64,000 nucleotides of DNA. Origin: Alphaproteobacteria bacterium. Its GTDB lineage: Bacteria; Pseudomonadota; Alphaproteobacteria; Rhizobiales; Rhizobiaceae. The number at the start of each line of letters is the position of its first letter. Position 1 is the first letter of the stretch. The notes under the pieces were generated by a model. The model worked only from the letters and a program-made list of their open reading frames with translations, was not told the DNA's origin and did no database searches. The DNA lies in assembly GCA_024742485.1 (NCBI GenBank), contig JANSYK010000002.1:434001-498000 (forward strand). The letters run 5' to 3'. This document shows, piece after piece, positions 6,993 through 16,417 of the stretch. A program made the translations under genes and the position numbers.

Positions 6993-8786
6993 TTGAAACA
7001 GACTGATGTCGCGAACCCGGAGTACTTTCACAAAGTTGTCGATTGCCAATATGCCTGTCCGGCGCACACTCCGGTGCCTGCCTATATCCGGCTCATCGCC
7101 CAGAAGCGGTACACCGACGCTTATCTGATCAATTGGGAGAGCAATGTCTTCCCCGGTGTGCTCGGACGGACATGCGACCGGCCATGCGAACCCGCCTGTC
7201 GTCGCGGCCGGGTCGAGGAAGAACCGGTGGCGATCTGCCGGCTGAAACGGGTCGCGGCCGATCACAAGGACGATGTTGCAAAACACCTGCCCAAGGCCGG
7301 GCCGCCGAACGGCAAGAAGATCGCACTGGTCGGTGCAGGTCCGGCATCCTTGACCGTGGCGCGAGACCTGGCTCCCTTGGGCTACGAGTTGCACATTTAT
7401 GATGCACAAGCCAAGGGCGGCGGGTTCATGCGCAGCCAGATCCCATCCTTTCGGCTGCCGGAAACCGTGTTGGACGAAGAAATCGGATATGTATTGGATA
7501 TGGGTGTCACGACCTTTTTCGACACCTATGTCGACAGCATGGCGGCGCTGCTGAACAAAGGCTATGACGCAATCTTCGTCGGCTCGGGTGCGCCGCGTGG
7601 ACGCGATTTGCCGAAGCTTCCAGGTCGCAAGGAGGCTGATGCCAATATCCATATCGGCATCAACTGGCTGGCCAATGTCGCCTTCGAGCACACGAAGGAA
7701 ATCGGCAAGCGCGTCATCGTTCTCGGCGGCGGGAACACGGCGATGGATTGCTGCCGGACCTCTCGCCGTTTGGGCGGTGAGGACGTCAAGGTCATCGTCC
7801 GCAGCCCCTTCGCCGATATGAAGGCCAGCCCCTGGGAAAAAGAAGACGCCCTGCACGAGGGTATCCCGATCCTCGACAACCACGTGCCGCGTGAATTCGT
7901 TGTCGAGAAAGGCAAGCTCGTGGGTATGACCTTCGACAAGGTGGCGGCGGTTTATCACGATGACGGCCGCCGGGAACTGGTGTCGACCGGTGCGGATCCG
8001 GAATTCGTTCCCTGCGATGACGTGCTGATCGCCATCGGCCAGGAAAACGCTTTCCCCTGGATCGAGAAGGACACCGGCATTCGCTTCACCGGCTGGGGAA
8101 CGCCCATCATCAATGACGACGAGACCTTTCAGTCGACACGCAAGGAAGTGTTTTTTGGAGGGGATTCCGCCTTCGGGCCTTCAAATATCATCACCGCGGT
8201 TGCCCATGGCCACAAGGCAGCCGTCTCCATAGACCTGTATTGCCAGGGCAAGGACCCTGCGGTGCGGCCGCCGCCCTATGTCAATCTGGTCAGCCAGAAG
8301 ATGGGCATCCACGAATGGAGCTATGATTCCATACCGACCGTCGACGAGCGCGAGATTGTGCCGCTTGAAGACCTGAAGAAGGCGCTGAACGATCGCAAGG
8401 TTGAGGTCGAACTGGGATTTGATCTGGACGCGGCCTTCGTCGAAGCCGAGCGTTGCCTCAACTGCGACGCGCAGACGGTATTCACCGACGTCAATTGCAT
8501 CGAATGCGACGCCTGCAGCGATATCTGCCCGACAAACTGCATAACCTTCATAGCCAACGCACCGGAGGAAGAGCTGCGACAGAATATTCTGGTACCGGCT
8601 GAAAACATGGAACAGGATCTCTATGTTTCCGGCACTCTTCCGACGGGCCGCGTCATGGTGAAGGACGAGGATGTCTGCCTGCATTGCGGTCTATGCGCCG
8701 AACGCTGCCCGACAGCGGCCTGGGACATGCAGATGTTTTTCTACAACGTGACCAAGGCGACCCCAAACCTGGTGGATGTCAGATGA
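6993..8786 (+). CDS. GltD-like FAD/NAD(P) oxidoreductase with C-terminal 2x[4Fe-4S] ferredoxin domain
   Basis: About 597 residues. The N-terminal Fe-S part has CQYACPAHTPV and CDRPCEPACRRG, as in GltD and dihydropyrimidine dehydrogenase. A FAD-binding GAGPASLTVARDL and an NAD(P)-binding VLGGGNTAMDC follow. The C-terminus has a ferredoxin pair, CIECDACSDICP and CLHCGLCAERCP. The protein should shuttle electrons between NAD(P)H and Fe-S clusters. It overlaps the next gene (ATGA), which encodes the alpha subunit of a 2-oxoacid oxidoreductase, so I infer it is the electron-transfer partner of that enzyme. TTG 6993 is chosen because GGGGAT lies seven bases upstream; other in-frame starts are at 6969 and 6903. 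Confidence 0.85.
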   Translation: MKQTDVANPEYFHKVVDCQYACPAHTPVPAYIRLIAQKRYTDAYLINWESNVFPGVLGRTCDRPCEPACRRGRVEEEPVAICRLKRVAADHKDDVAKHLPKAGPPNGKKIALVGAGPASLTVARDLAPLGYELHIYDAQAKGGGFMRSQIPSFRLPETVLDEEIGYVLDMGVTTFFDTYVDSMAALLNKGYDAIFVGSGAPRGRDLPKLPGRKEADANIHIGINWLANVAFEHTKEIGKRVIVLGGGNTAMDCCRTSRRLGGEDVKVIVRSPFADMKASPWEKEDALHEGIPILDNHVPREFVVEKGKLVGMTFDKVAAVYHDDGRRELVSTGADPEFVPCDDVLIAIGQENAFPWIEKDTGIRFTGWGTPIINDDETFQSTRKEVFFGGDSAFGPSNIITAVAHGHKAAVSIDLYCQGKDPAVRPPPYVNLVSQKMGIHEWSYDSIPTVDEREIVPLEDLKKALNDRKVEVELGFDLDAAFVEAERCLNCDAQTVFTDVNCIECDACSDICPTNCITFIANAPEEELRQNILVPAENMEQDLYVSGTLPTGRVMVKDEDVCLHCGLCAERCPTAAWDMQMFFYNVTKATPNLVDVR

Positions 8787-10663
8787 AACAGATCAAGGGC
8801 GTCAACGATTTTGTTGTCAAATTCGCCAATGTGAACGGCACCGGCTCCGCCTCGGCGAACCATCTGTTCGCCAAGGCGATATTCCGTATGGGCATTCCCG
8901 TCAGCCCGCGTAACATCTTCCCGTCCAACATCCAGGGCCTGCCGACCTGGTATGAGGTGCGGGTCAGTTCCAAGGGCTATCTGGGGCGGCGCGGCGGCGT
9001 CGACCTGATGCTGTGCGTGAATCCGCAAACGATTGAAGATGATCTCGCCAGCGTCGAACCGGGCGGGTATTTCGTCCATGATTCCACCAAGCCACTTGCT
9101 CCGCATCTCAAACGTGACGACGTCACCTTTCTGGGTATCCCTTTGACCGAGATGTGCATGCGCGAGTTCAAGGCCGCGCGGCTGCAGCAGCTTTTGAAGA
9201 ACGTGGTCTATGTGGGCGCGCTTGCTGCATTGCTGGACATCAATTTTTCCATCCTCAAGGACCTTTTGAGCGATCAGTTCAAAGGCAAGGAGAAGCTGAT
9301 TTCGCCCAATGTTCACGCGCTGGAGATGGGCTATCAATATGTGACCGAGAATTTCAAATGCCCCCTGCCGATCCGGCTGCAGCAGGGCGTCAATGACGCA
9401 CCGCATATCCGCGAAAGCGAGCATATTCTGATGAATGGCAACACCGCTGCGGCACTGGGGGCAATTTACGGTGGTGCGACCGTGGCGGCGTGGTACCCGA
9501 TCACGCCCTCAACCTCGGTGGTGGATGCATTCTCGAAATACGCCGAACGCATGCGCATCGACCCCGGGACCGGCAAGAAGAACTTCGCCATATTGCAGGC
9601 CGAGGACGAACTGGCCGCAATGGGCATGGTGGTCGGCGCCAGCTGGAACGGCGCACGGGCTTTCACTGCGACCTCCGGTCCGGGCCTGTCACTGATGAGC
9701 GAATTTCTGGGTCTGGCCTATTTTGCCGAAGTTCCGGTTGTCCTGATCGATGTACAACGCTCCGGCCCGTCGACCGGAATGCCGACCCGCAGCCAGCAAT
9801 CCGACATCCTCGCCGCAGCCTATGCCAGTCACGGCGACACCAAACATGTTCTGCTTTTCCCGGCCACGCCGCGGGAATGTTTCGACATGACCGTGCAGGC
9901 ATTTGACCTGGCGGAGCAATTGCAGACCCCCGTCATCATGATGTCGGACCTCGACCTGAGCATGAATGACTGGATGTCGCCACCTCTGGAGTGGGACGAC
10001 GACTATGAAATGAATCGCGGCAAGATTTTGGACGCGGAAGGTCTCGATTCCATCGAGACCTGGGGTCGCTATCTGGATATTGATGGCGATGGTATCTGCT
10101 ACCGGACACTGCCGGGAACCCATCCAAGCAAAGGAGCCTTTTTCACCCGCGGGTCGTCCAAGAACGAGATGGCGGTCTATTCCGAGAAGGGCGAAGACTA
10201 TGTGCAGAATGTCGACCGGCTTCTGCGCAAGTTCGAGACGGCGAAATCCTATGTTCCCAAGCCCAAGGTTCATGACCCGATCCCGGTGAAAAAGCCGAAG
10301 ACCGACCTGAAACTCGGTGCGCTGTTCTTTGGCACCTCCGCTTCGCCGTCCTATGAGGCGGTCGAAATTCTGGCTGCCGAGGGCTATCCGATCGACGTGA
10401 TGCGCATCCGGGCTTTCCCGTTCCATGAAAGTCTGGATGCTTTTGTCCATGATCACGAGATGGTCTTTGTGATCGAGCAGAACCGCGATGGCCAGATGCG
10501 CCAGCTCATCATGAACGAATGCCACATCGCACCGGACAAGTTGGCCTCCGTTTTGAATTATTCCGGTACGCCCATCACCGCCCGCACAATCGCTGCGCAG
10601 ATCCGCAAGGCGCTTGATACACAAGGCTCCAACGTCGTCAAACTGCATCCGGAGACCGCCTGA
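8783..10663 (+). CDS. 2-oxoacid:acceptor oxidoreductase, fused gamma-alpha subunit
   Basis: 626 residues. The N-terminal third is the gamma (PFOR domain III) part, with GTGSASANHLFAKA; the middle is the alpha pyrimidine-binding part, with WYPITPSTSVVDAF, TATSGPGLSLMSE and GMPTRSQQSDI. A PFOR domain II follows at the C-terminus (VMRIRAFPFHESLDAF). With the beta subunit it would oxidatively decarboxylate a 2-oxoacid with CoA, or run in reverse. The ATG overlaps the stop of the GltD-like gene. A longer frame from 8684 is a shadow extension without support. The substrate (2-oxoglutarate, pyruvate or other) is not determined by the sequence. Confidence 0.88.
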   Translation: MKQIKGVNDFVVKFANVNGTGSASANHLFAKAIFRMGIPVSPRNIFPSNIQGLPTWYEVRVSSKGYLGRRGGVDLMLCVNPQTIEDDLASVEPGGYFVHDSTKPLAPHLKRDDVTFLGIPLTEMCMREFKAARLQQLLKNVVYVGALAALLDINFSILKDLLSDQFKGKEKLISPNVHALEMGYQYVTENFKCPLPIRLQQGVNDAPHIRESEHILMNGNTAAALGAIYGGATVAAWYPITPSTSVVDAFSKYAERMRIDPGTGKKNFAILQAEDELAAMGMVVGASWNGARAFTATSGPGLSLMSEFLGLAYFAEVPVVLIDVQRSGPSTGMPTRSQQSDILAAAYASHGDTKHVLLFPATPRECFDMTVQAFDLAEQLQTPVIMMSDLDLSMNDWMSPPLEWDDDYEMNRGKILDAEGLDSIETWGRYLDIDGDGICYRTLPGTHPSKGAFFTRGSSKNEMAVYSEKGEDYVQNVDRLLRKFETAKSYVPKPKVHDPIPVKKPKTDLKLGALFFGTSASPSYEAVEILAAEGYPIDVMRIRAFPFHESLDAFVHDHEMVFVIEQNRDGQMRQLIMNECHIAPDKLASVLNYSGTPITARTIAAQIRKALDTQGSNVVKLHPETA

Positions 10664-11712
10664 TGTCCTACGCCAAACCCAATTTCCGCCATCCGCGCCT
10701 GCCGAAGAATGCCCTGGGTTACACGGTGAGCGATTATGACGGCGCGATCTCGACACTGTGTGCGGGCTGCGGTCATGACAGCATATCAGCGGCTATCCGC
10801 AACGCCTGTTTCCTGTCGTCCATTCAGCCACACCGGATTGCAAAACTGTCGGGGATCGGCTGCTCATCAAAAACGCCGACTTACTTCCTGGGCAAGAGCC
10901 ATGGCTTCAATTCGGTCCACGGGCGAATGCCGTCGGTCGCGACTGGCGCCAGTGTGGCCAATCGTGATCTCACCTATATCGGGATTTCCGGCGATGGGGA
11001 CACGGCATCGATCGGCATGGGCCAGTTTGTCCATCTGATCCGGCGCAATGTGAACATGACCTATATCGTGGCCAACAATGGCTGTTATGGCCTGACCAAG
11101 GGGCAGGACAGTGCCACCGCCGATCTCGGTTCGCTCAGCAAATATGGAGCGGCCAACCAGTTCGAGGGGATCGACCTGGCGAGTCTTGCCCTGCTGCAGG
11201 GCGCGAGTTTCGTCGGCCGGAGTTTTTCCGGCGACAAGGAGCAATTGGAGCCGATGATACGGGCGGCCATTGCCCACAAAGGCTTCGCATTCATCGATGT
11301 CGTATCGCCTTGCGTTACCTTTGCGAACCATGTCGGCTCGACCAAAAGCTATTCCGCAACCCGCACGCAACTCGATGCCATGCCGCTTGATTTCGTGCCG
11401 ATGCGCGAGGAAATTCGCACTCAATTCGACGCCGGAACAAGTCAGGCCGTCACCCTGCATGACGGTTCGGTGATCCACCTGCACAAGGCCCGCGATGACT
11501 ATCGAACGGATGACCGGATGGCGGCTTTGGCGTCGCTGCAGGAATCGAAGGAAAATGCCAAATTCCTGACAGGGCTTTTATATCTGGATCCCAATTCGCA
11601 GGACCTCAACCAGACGCTGAACCTGGCTTCAAGGCCCCTGAACGATTTGGGCAAGGTGGAGCTTTGTCCCGGCAGCCGCGTGCTCAACAGCATCAATGAG
11701 GGCCTGCGGTAG
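10663..11712 (+). CDS. 2-oxoacid:acceptor oxidoreductase, beta (TPP-binding) subunit
   Basis: 349 residues. The beta subunit carries thiamine diphosphate and one [4Fe-4S] cluster. The TPP motif GDGDTASIGMGQF ... VANNGCYGLTKGQ is clear, and cysteines in LCAGCGHD and GIGCSS fit the cluster. Its ATG shares the last base of the alpha-subunit stop, completing a three-gene translationally coupled operon. The order GltD-like / alpha / beta suggests a stable complex that uses NAD(P)H rather than free ferredoxin alone; that is inference. Confidence 0.9.
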   Translation: MSYAKPNFRHPRLPKNALGYTVSDYDGAISTLCAGCGHDSISAAIRNACFLSSIQPHRIAKLSGIGCSSKTPTYFLGKSHGFNSVHGRMPSVATGASVANRDLTYIGISGDGDTASIGMGQFVHLIRRNVNMTYIVANNGCYGLTKGQDSATADLGSLSKYGAANQFEGIDLASLALLQGASFVGRSFSGDKEQLEPMIRAAIAHKGFAFIDVVSPCVTFANHVGSTKSYSATRTQLDAMPLDFVPMREEIRTQFDAGTSQAVTLHDGSVIHLHKARDDYRTDDRMAALASLQESKENAKFLTGLLYLDPNSQDLNQTLNLASRPLNDLGKVELCPGSRVLNSINEGLR

Positions 11713-11738
11713 ACAGCAGCGATTTGGTCGGCGGCGGG

Positions 11739-12404
11739 CTACCGACGACAGGGGTCGAGATCGAGATAGGCTTCAGCCAGATGCAGGACCTCCTGCGTGA
11801 ACTGCGCGTCGCTGGCCGCGGCAATGGCGGCCTTGCGTTGTGTCGGATCAATGCGGGCATGCAGCATCGCTCCCAGTTGATCGATGAAAAATGCGGTGGC
11901 CTGTTGCGGATTGGGGCGGCGAATTTCCTCTTTTCGTGCAAGGATCAAATCCGCCATCGCCTTGCGGCCGTCGCTCTGAAGTTCGGCAATATGCACGCGC
12001 AACTCCGGATGATCGGCGACGACAAGCGCGGCTGCGGCCTTTGAGGCAGCCGCTTCGTTGCTCAACTGAAGCATGAAGTCGATATAGCCCTTCACCAGGT
12101 CCATCACGCCTGCTCCCTCCCAGCGCAGTGGGTCCGACGCCTGCAGCGTGAGCTCCGCATAGGTCTCCGTCATGCGGTGAAACAGGGCAAAGAAGAGCGC
12201 CTGCTTGTTCTTGAAATGGTGATAGACCGTACCGACCGAGCAACCGGCGCGCTTTGCGATCTCCGCCATTGACGTCTCGTCCGTTCCCTTTTCGACAATC
12301 AGGGCTTCGGTGGCATCCAGAAGTGCCGCCTGCGTCTTTTCGCTGCGCGATTGCCGGCTCTCCCGACGCCAGTGCAGATCGGAGATCCATCGATTCTCGG
12401 ACAT
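11739..12404 (-). CDS. TetR/AcrR-family transcriptional regulator
   Basis: 221 residues. The N-terminal TetR helix-turn-helix spans about residues 22-70 (TQAALLDATEAL, TSMAEIAKRAGCSVGTVYHHFKNK). The ligand-binding C-terminal half has no recognisable signature, as usual in this family. It is transcribed away from the SDR gene at 12534. The intergenic region contains two mirror-image copies of one sequence, the likely operators, so it probably represses both itself and the SDR gene. Confidence 0.92.
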   Translation of the reverse strand: MSENRWISDLHWRRESRQSRSEKTQAALLDATEALIVEKGTDETSMAEIAKRAGCSVGTVYHHFKNKQALFFALFHRMTETYAELTLQASDPLRWEGAGVMDLVKGYIDFMLQLSNEAAASKAAAALVVADHPELRVHIAELQSDGRKAMADLILARKEEIRRPNPQQATAFFIDQLGAMLHARIDPTQRKAAIAAASDAQFTQEVLHLAEAYLDLDPCRR

Positions 12405-12413
12405 CTCGGTCTC

Positions 12414-12486
12414 AAAATTGAATTCTGATTCGGTTTACTTGACATGGAACGTCCTCTCCGTCAAAACCGAACCAGGATTCAATTTT
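12414..12486. promoter_or_regulatory. Two mirror-image operator copies in the tetR/SDR divergent promoter
   Basis: The arm at 12414-12436 (AAAATTGAATTCTGATTCGG and onwards) matches the reverse complement of 12463-12486 at about 20 of 22 positions. Each arm contains its own small dyad (GAAT-TCTG-ATTC in the left arm), as expected for a TetR dimer site. A TTGACA lies between the arms at 12439-12444 on the plus strand. Binding by the adjacent TetR protein is inferred. Confidence 0.65.
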
Positions 12487-12533
12487 TCACCAGGCTGCAG
12501 CAATCGGCCCGAATCAGAAGAAGGAACAGGACC

Positions 12534-13511
12534 ATGGCAGTTTCCGATCAGGTTCCGGTACAGTCCGGATTTCATGCCAAGAGCACAGCGGCAGAGGTTC
12601 TTGAAGGCGTCGACCTTGCCGGCAAGACGGCCATCGTAACCGGCGGTTACAGCGGCATCGGCTTGGAAAAAGTCAAGGGACTTGCCTCCAGGGGCGCCAA
12701 GGTCATCGTCCCGGTACGCACGCCGGAGAAAGCGGCTGCAAATCTTGCCGGAATCGAAGGGGATGTCACGACAGCGGCGATGGATCTGTCGGACCTGGCA
12801 TCGGTTCGGCAATTTGCCGAATCCGTCATGGGCGCCCAATCGAAGCTGGATATCCTGATCAACAATGCCGGGATCATGGCCTGCCCCGAAGCCCGTGTCG
12901 GTCCGGGATGGGAATCGCAATTTGGCGTCAATCACATGGGGCATTTTGCGCTGGCCCGGGCACTCATGCCGCTTCTTTCCGCAACCCCCGGCGCCCGTGT
13001 GGTCGCGCTGTCGTCGACCGCTCACAAGGTTTCCGACATTCTGTGGGACGATCCCCAATTCGAGAACACCGAATACGACAAATGGCGCGCCTATGGGCAG
13101 GCCAAAACCGCGAATGCCCTTTTTGCCAATGCCTTGTCCCGCCGGCTGCGTGACACCGGCGGTCTGGCTTTTTCCGTCCATCCAGGCGGAATCTTCACGC
13201 CGCTGCAGCGACACCTGCCCCAGGAAGAGATGATTGCCCTGGGCTGGCTGAACGAAGATGGCGAGCCATCGGAGTTGGCGAAAGCCGGTTTCAAATCCCC
13301 GCAGCAGGGTGCGTCGACCACACTTTGGGCGGCCACTTCGTCAAGCCTTGAGGGCAAGGCCGGTGTCTATTGCGAGGATTGCGATATCGCGGCTCCCACC
13401 GATCCCGATAGCCCCATGGCACGGTATATGGGTGTCAACGCCCACGCCTGCAGCGATGAAAGCGCCGAGCGCCTCTGGGAGATGAGCGAGGCGCTTCTGG
13501 CTGATGCGTGA
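12534..13511 (+). CDS. Short-chain dehydrogenase/reductase (retinol-dehydrogenase-like SDR)
   Basis: 325 residues. The Rossmann motif TGGYSGIG lies near residues 38-45, then NNAGIMA, an active-site Ser in ALSSTAHK and the catalytic YGQAK. An NAD(P)-dependent oxidoreductase of unknown substrate; the length and the YGQAKTAN form resemble retinol-dehydrogenase-type SDRs. ATG 12534 is preceded by AAGGAACAGG, a good ribosome binding site; the frame stays open back to 12444 through the operator region. It is likely controlled by the divergent TetR regulator, perhaps induced by its substrate. Confidence 0.88.
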   Translation: MAVSDQVPVQSGFHAKSTAAEVLEGVDLAGKTAIVTGGYSGIGLEKVKGLASRGAKVIVPVRTPEKAAANLAGIEGDVTTAAMDLSDLASVRQFAESVMGAQSKLDILINNAGIMACPEARVGPGWESQFGVNHMGHFALARALMPLLSATPGARVVALSSTAHKVSDILWDDPQFENTEYDKWRAYGQAKTANALFANALSRRLRDTGGLAFSVHPGGIFTPLQRHLPQEEMIALGWLNEDGEPSELAKAGFKSPQQGASTTLWAATSSSLEGKAGVYCEDCDIAAPTDPDSPMARYMGVNAHACSDESAERLWEMSEALLADA

Positions 13512-13554
13512 ATGACCGATATGGGACCTGTGCCAGTCTGGTCGCGTCGCAGCT

Positions 13555-15720
13555 CTAGCCGACCTGCGCCTTCAGCTCCTGACGACGACGGTGCAGGATC
13601 GGCTCCGTGTAACCATTGGGTTGTTCACGTCCCTTGAGCACCAGTTCCAGGGCGGCCTGAAACGCAACCGAACGGTCGAAATTGTCGGCCATCTTCCGAT
13701 AGGCTGGATCACCGGCATTCTGTCCGTCGACAATGGCGGCCATCCGCTTCATGGTTTCGATGATCTGTGCCTCACTGACAACGCCATGATGCAGCCAGTT
13801 GGTCATATGCTGCGCTGAAATGCGCAATGTGGCACGGTCTTCCATCAGCCCGACATCATTGATGTCGGGAACCTTCGAACAGCCGACACCCTGATCGACC
13901 CAGCGGACCACATAGCCGAGGATTCCCTGGGCATTGTTGTCGAGTTCGAGTTGTATGTCCTCCGGTGTCCAGTTCGGCCTTTCGGCAATCGGAACGGACA
14001 GGATGTCATCCAGTTTTGCCCGGGGGCGGTTTTTGAGGTGGGCCTGAACATCTGCAACGTCAACCACGTGATAATGGGTGGCATGCAGTGTTGCGGCGGT
14101 CGGTGAAGGCACCCAGGCGGTGTTGGCGCCGGCCTTCGGGTGACCGATCTTCTGTTCCAGCATGGCGGCCATCAGATCGGGCATCGCCCACATGCCCTTG
14201 CCGATCTGTGCGTGGCCGGACAGTCCGCATTCAAGGCCGATATCGACATTCCATGCCTCATAGGCGGAAATCCAGGCGGCCTGTTTCATGTCGCCCTTGC
14301 GGATCATCGGACCGGCTTCCATTGACGTGTGGATTTCATCGCCGGTGCGGTCGAGAAAGCCCGTATTGATGAAGACAACACGGTCCTTTGCGGCGCGAAT
14401 GCACTCCTTCAGATTGATGGTGGTCCGGCGCTCCTCATCCATGATTCCCATTTTCATGGTGTTGCGCGCCATGCCCAGAATGTCCTCGACCCGGGCAAAC
14501 ACATCCGACGCGAAGGACACTTCTTCCGGACCGTGCATCTTCGGTTTGACCACATACATCGACCCTTCGCGCGAATTGCGCCGCAAACCTGCGGAGCCGA
14601 TATCGTGCAGGGCGATCAGACCGGTCAGCATGGCGTCCATCAGCCCTTCAGGCACTTCCTGTCCGTCACGGTCGAGAATGGCCGGATTGGTCATCAGGTG
14701 ACCGACATTGCGCACGAGCATCAAGGCCCGGCCGGGAAGCGTCATGTCTGCTCCCTTGCGATCGAGATAGGCACGGTCTTCTGCAAGACGACGGGTAAAG
14801 GATTGGCGGCCCTTTGAAACCTCTTCGGTCAAGTCACCTTTCATCAGTCCAAGCCAGTTGCGGTAGACGATGATCTTGTCCGGCGCATCGACAGCGGCAA
14901 CGCTGTCTTCACAATCGACAATGGTCGTCAGCGCCGATTCCAGAATGATATCCGCAATCTGGGCTGCATCGTCCCGTCCGACTGCGCTCTCGCCGTCGAT
15001 GACGATTTCCAGATGCAGTCCGTTTTTCTTCAGCAGCACCGCCGAGGGCGCCGACGGATCTCCTCGATAGCCGGCGAACTGCGCTGGATTCTTGAGCCCG
15101 CTGCGGCCACCGTCCAGGCGCGTCACCACGAGTTCGCCCTCGTTGACGGCGAGGCTCTTGATGTCTTCCCATGCTCCGTCGATGGGCGCGGATTCGTTGA
15201 GAAAACGGCGCGCCCACGCAATGACTTTGGCACCGCGCACGGGATTGTATCCAGTGCCCTTCTCAGCGCCGTCCGTCTCGGCAATCGCATCGGTTCCGTA
15301 GAGCGCATCGTAGAGCGAACCCCAGCGCGCATTGGCTGCATTCAGCGCGTAGCGCGCATTCATCACCGGCACCACCAATTGCGGGCCCGCAATGGTGGCT
15401 ATTTCCGCATCCACATTGGATGTTGATATGGAAAAAGCGCCTCCTTCCGGCAGAAGATAGCCGATGTCGCGCAGGAATGTTTCATAGACCGCCAGATCCG
15501 TCGGTGCACCATTGTCCCGATACCATTGGTCGATCTGGTCCTGCAGCGCATCACGTCGGTCCAGAAGCGCACGGTTCCTGGGTGCAAAGTCATGGATCAG
15601 CGCCGAAAAACCATCAAAGAAATCTTCAGCACCGATTCCTGTGCCCGGAAGGGCCTCCCGAATGATGAAATCATGCAGGTCCTGATCGATTGTGAGGCCG
15701 GAAACGGTGCGCATGGACAT
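13555..15720 (-). CDS. glcB: Malate synthase G
   Basis: 721 residues, matching the usual length of about 720. It condenses glyoxylate with acetyl-CoA to malate in glyoxylate/glycolate assimilation. Family features include [43 protein letters not shown] and the C-terminal [12 protein letters not shown]. The start at 15720 is supported by AGGAG five bases upstream; an upstream ATG at 15765 would add 15 residues not needed by the family. It stands alone on this strand with no isocitrate lyase nearby, which fits use of externally derived glyoxylate/glycolate. Confidence 0.96.
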   Translation of the reverse strand: MSMRTVSGLTIDQDLHDFIIREALPGTGIGAEDFFDGFSALIHDFAPRNRALLDRRDALQDQIDQWYRDNGAPTDLAVYETFLRDIGYLLPEGGAFSISTSNVDAEIATIAGPQLVVPVMNARYALNAANARWGSLYDALYGTDAIAETDGAEKGTGYNPVRGAKVIAWARRFLNESAPIDGAWEDIKSLAVNEGELVVTRLDGGRSGLKNPAQFAGYRGDPSAPSAVLLKKNGLHLEIVIDGESAVGRDDAAQIADIILESALTTIVDCEDSVAAVDAPDKIIVYRNWLGLMKGDLTEEVSKGRQSFTRRLAEDRAYLDRKGADMTLPGRALMLVRNVGHLMTNPAILDRDGQEVPEGLMDAMLTGLIALHDIGSAGLRRNSREGSMYVVKPKMHGPEEVSFASDVFARVEDILGMARNTMKMGIMDEERRTTINLKECIRAAKDRVVFINTGFLDRTGDEIHTSMEAGPMIRKGDMKQAAWISAYEAWNVDIGLECGLSGHAQIGKGMWAMPDLMAAMLEQKIGHPKAGANTAWVPSPTAATLHATHYHVVDVADVQAHLKNRPRAKLDDILSVPIAERPNWTPEDIQLELDNNAQGILGYVVRWVDQGVGCSKVPDINDVGLMEDRATLRISAQHMTNWLHHGVVSEAQIIETMKRMAAIVDGQNAGDPAYRKMADNFDRSVAFQAALELVLKGREQPNGYTEPILHRRRQELKAQVG

Positions 15721-15846
15721 GGTGGCTCCTGGAACACTGGAGTGGGAGAAAGAGTGCGCTTCCATCCCACAGGAGCCGATTTCATGTCAATTTGTCAAAA
15801 GTAACAAGGATTTTTTCCAAAATGGAAAGAATTCATCCTGACCAGG

Positions 15847-16221
15847 CTAGCCGTATTGATTTTGGCCTTCCTCGCTGGGCTGTACATACCAGTAGAGAAG
15901 CAAAAGGAATCCGATGATCGGAACAAGGCTGATCAGGACCCACCATCCGGTTCGGCCGATATCGTGCAACCGGCGAACGGCCACCGCGATATTCGGCAGC
16001 AGAAGGCCGAGCGAGACCAGCATTGTCAGTGGTTGACCGGCATCGCCCTCGCCCATGCCAAAACCCAGCATTGGCCCGACAAGAAACGCATCGATGATCT
16101 GGGTGATCGCCAGCAAAATGACAAGGAAGAGCGCGTACCACCAAAATTCCGGTCGTGTGGCCCGGCCGGAAAAGGTTGCATATTTGGAAAGAACGGTCGA
16201 AACGGCTTGTGTGAACGTCAT
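15847..16221 (-). CDS. DUF805 membrane protein
   Basis: 124 residues. The family pattern is clear: FSGRATRPEFWWYALF near the N-terminus, three to four hydrophobic segments, and AVRRLHDIGRTGWWVL near residue 85-100. DUF805 proteins (YhaH/YhaI) are small inner-membrane proteins of unknown function. The short C-terminal tail is polar. No operon partner is evident. Confidence 0.9.
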   Translation of the reverse strand: MTFTQAVSTVLSKYATFSGRATRPEFWWYALFLVILLAITQIIDAFLVGPMLGFGMGEGDAGQPLTMLVSLGLLLPNIAVAVRRLHDIGRTGWWVLISLVPIIGFLLLLYWYVQPSEEGQNQYG

Positions 16222-16417
16222 TGAATGTCCTCCGCACCCGGTGTCAGTTTACCCGGATTGTTTCGCTTTCAGCCTGCCATCAGTCTACGCCCGCAGACAA
16301 ATTCAAATCAAGCCGCCACTCATTGCACAACCCCGTTTCGGCATCGAACAGTGGTTCGCGATGGCCGGAAATGGTAAACTGATCGGCGGTAATTCAGACG
16401 ACAGCCGGGGCAATAAG

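Noticed and set aside
9689-10756. Minus-strand frame of 355 codons opposite the 2-oxoacid oxidoreductase alpha gene
   Set aside because: The plus strand has clear PFOR motifs; the minus translation has no domain and is Arg/Gly/His-rich.
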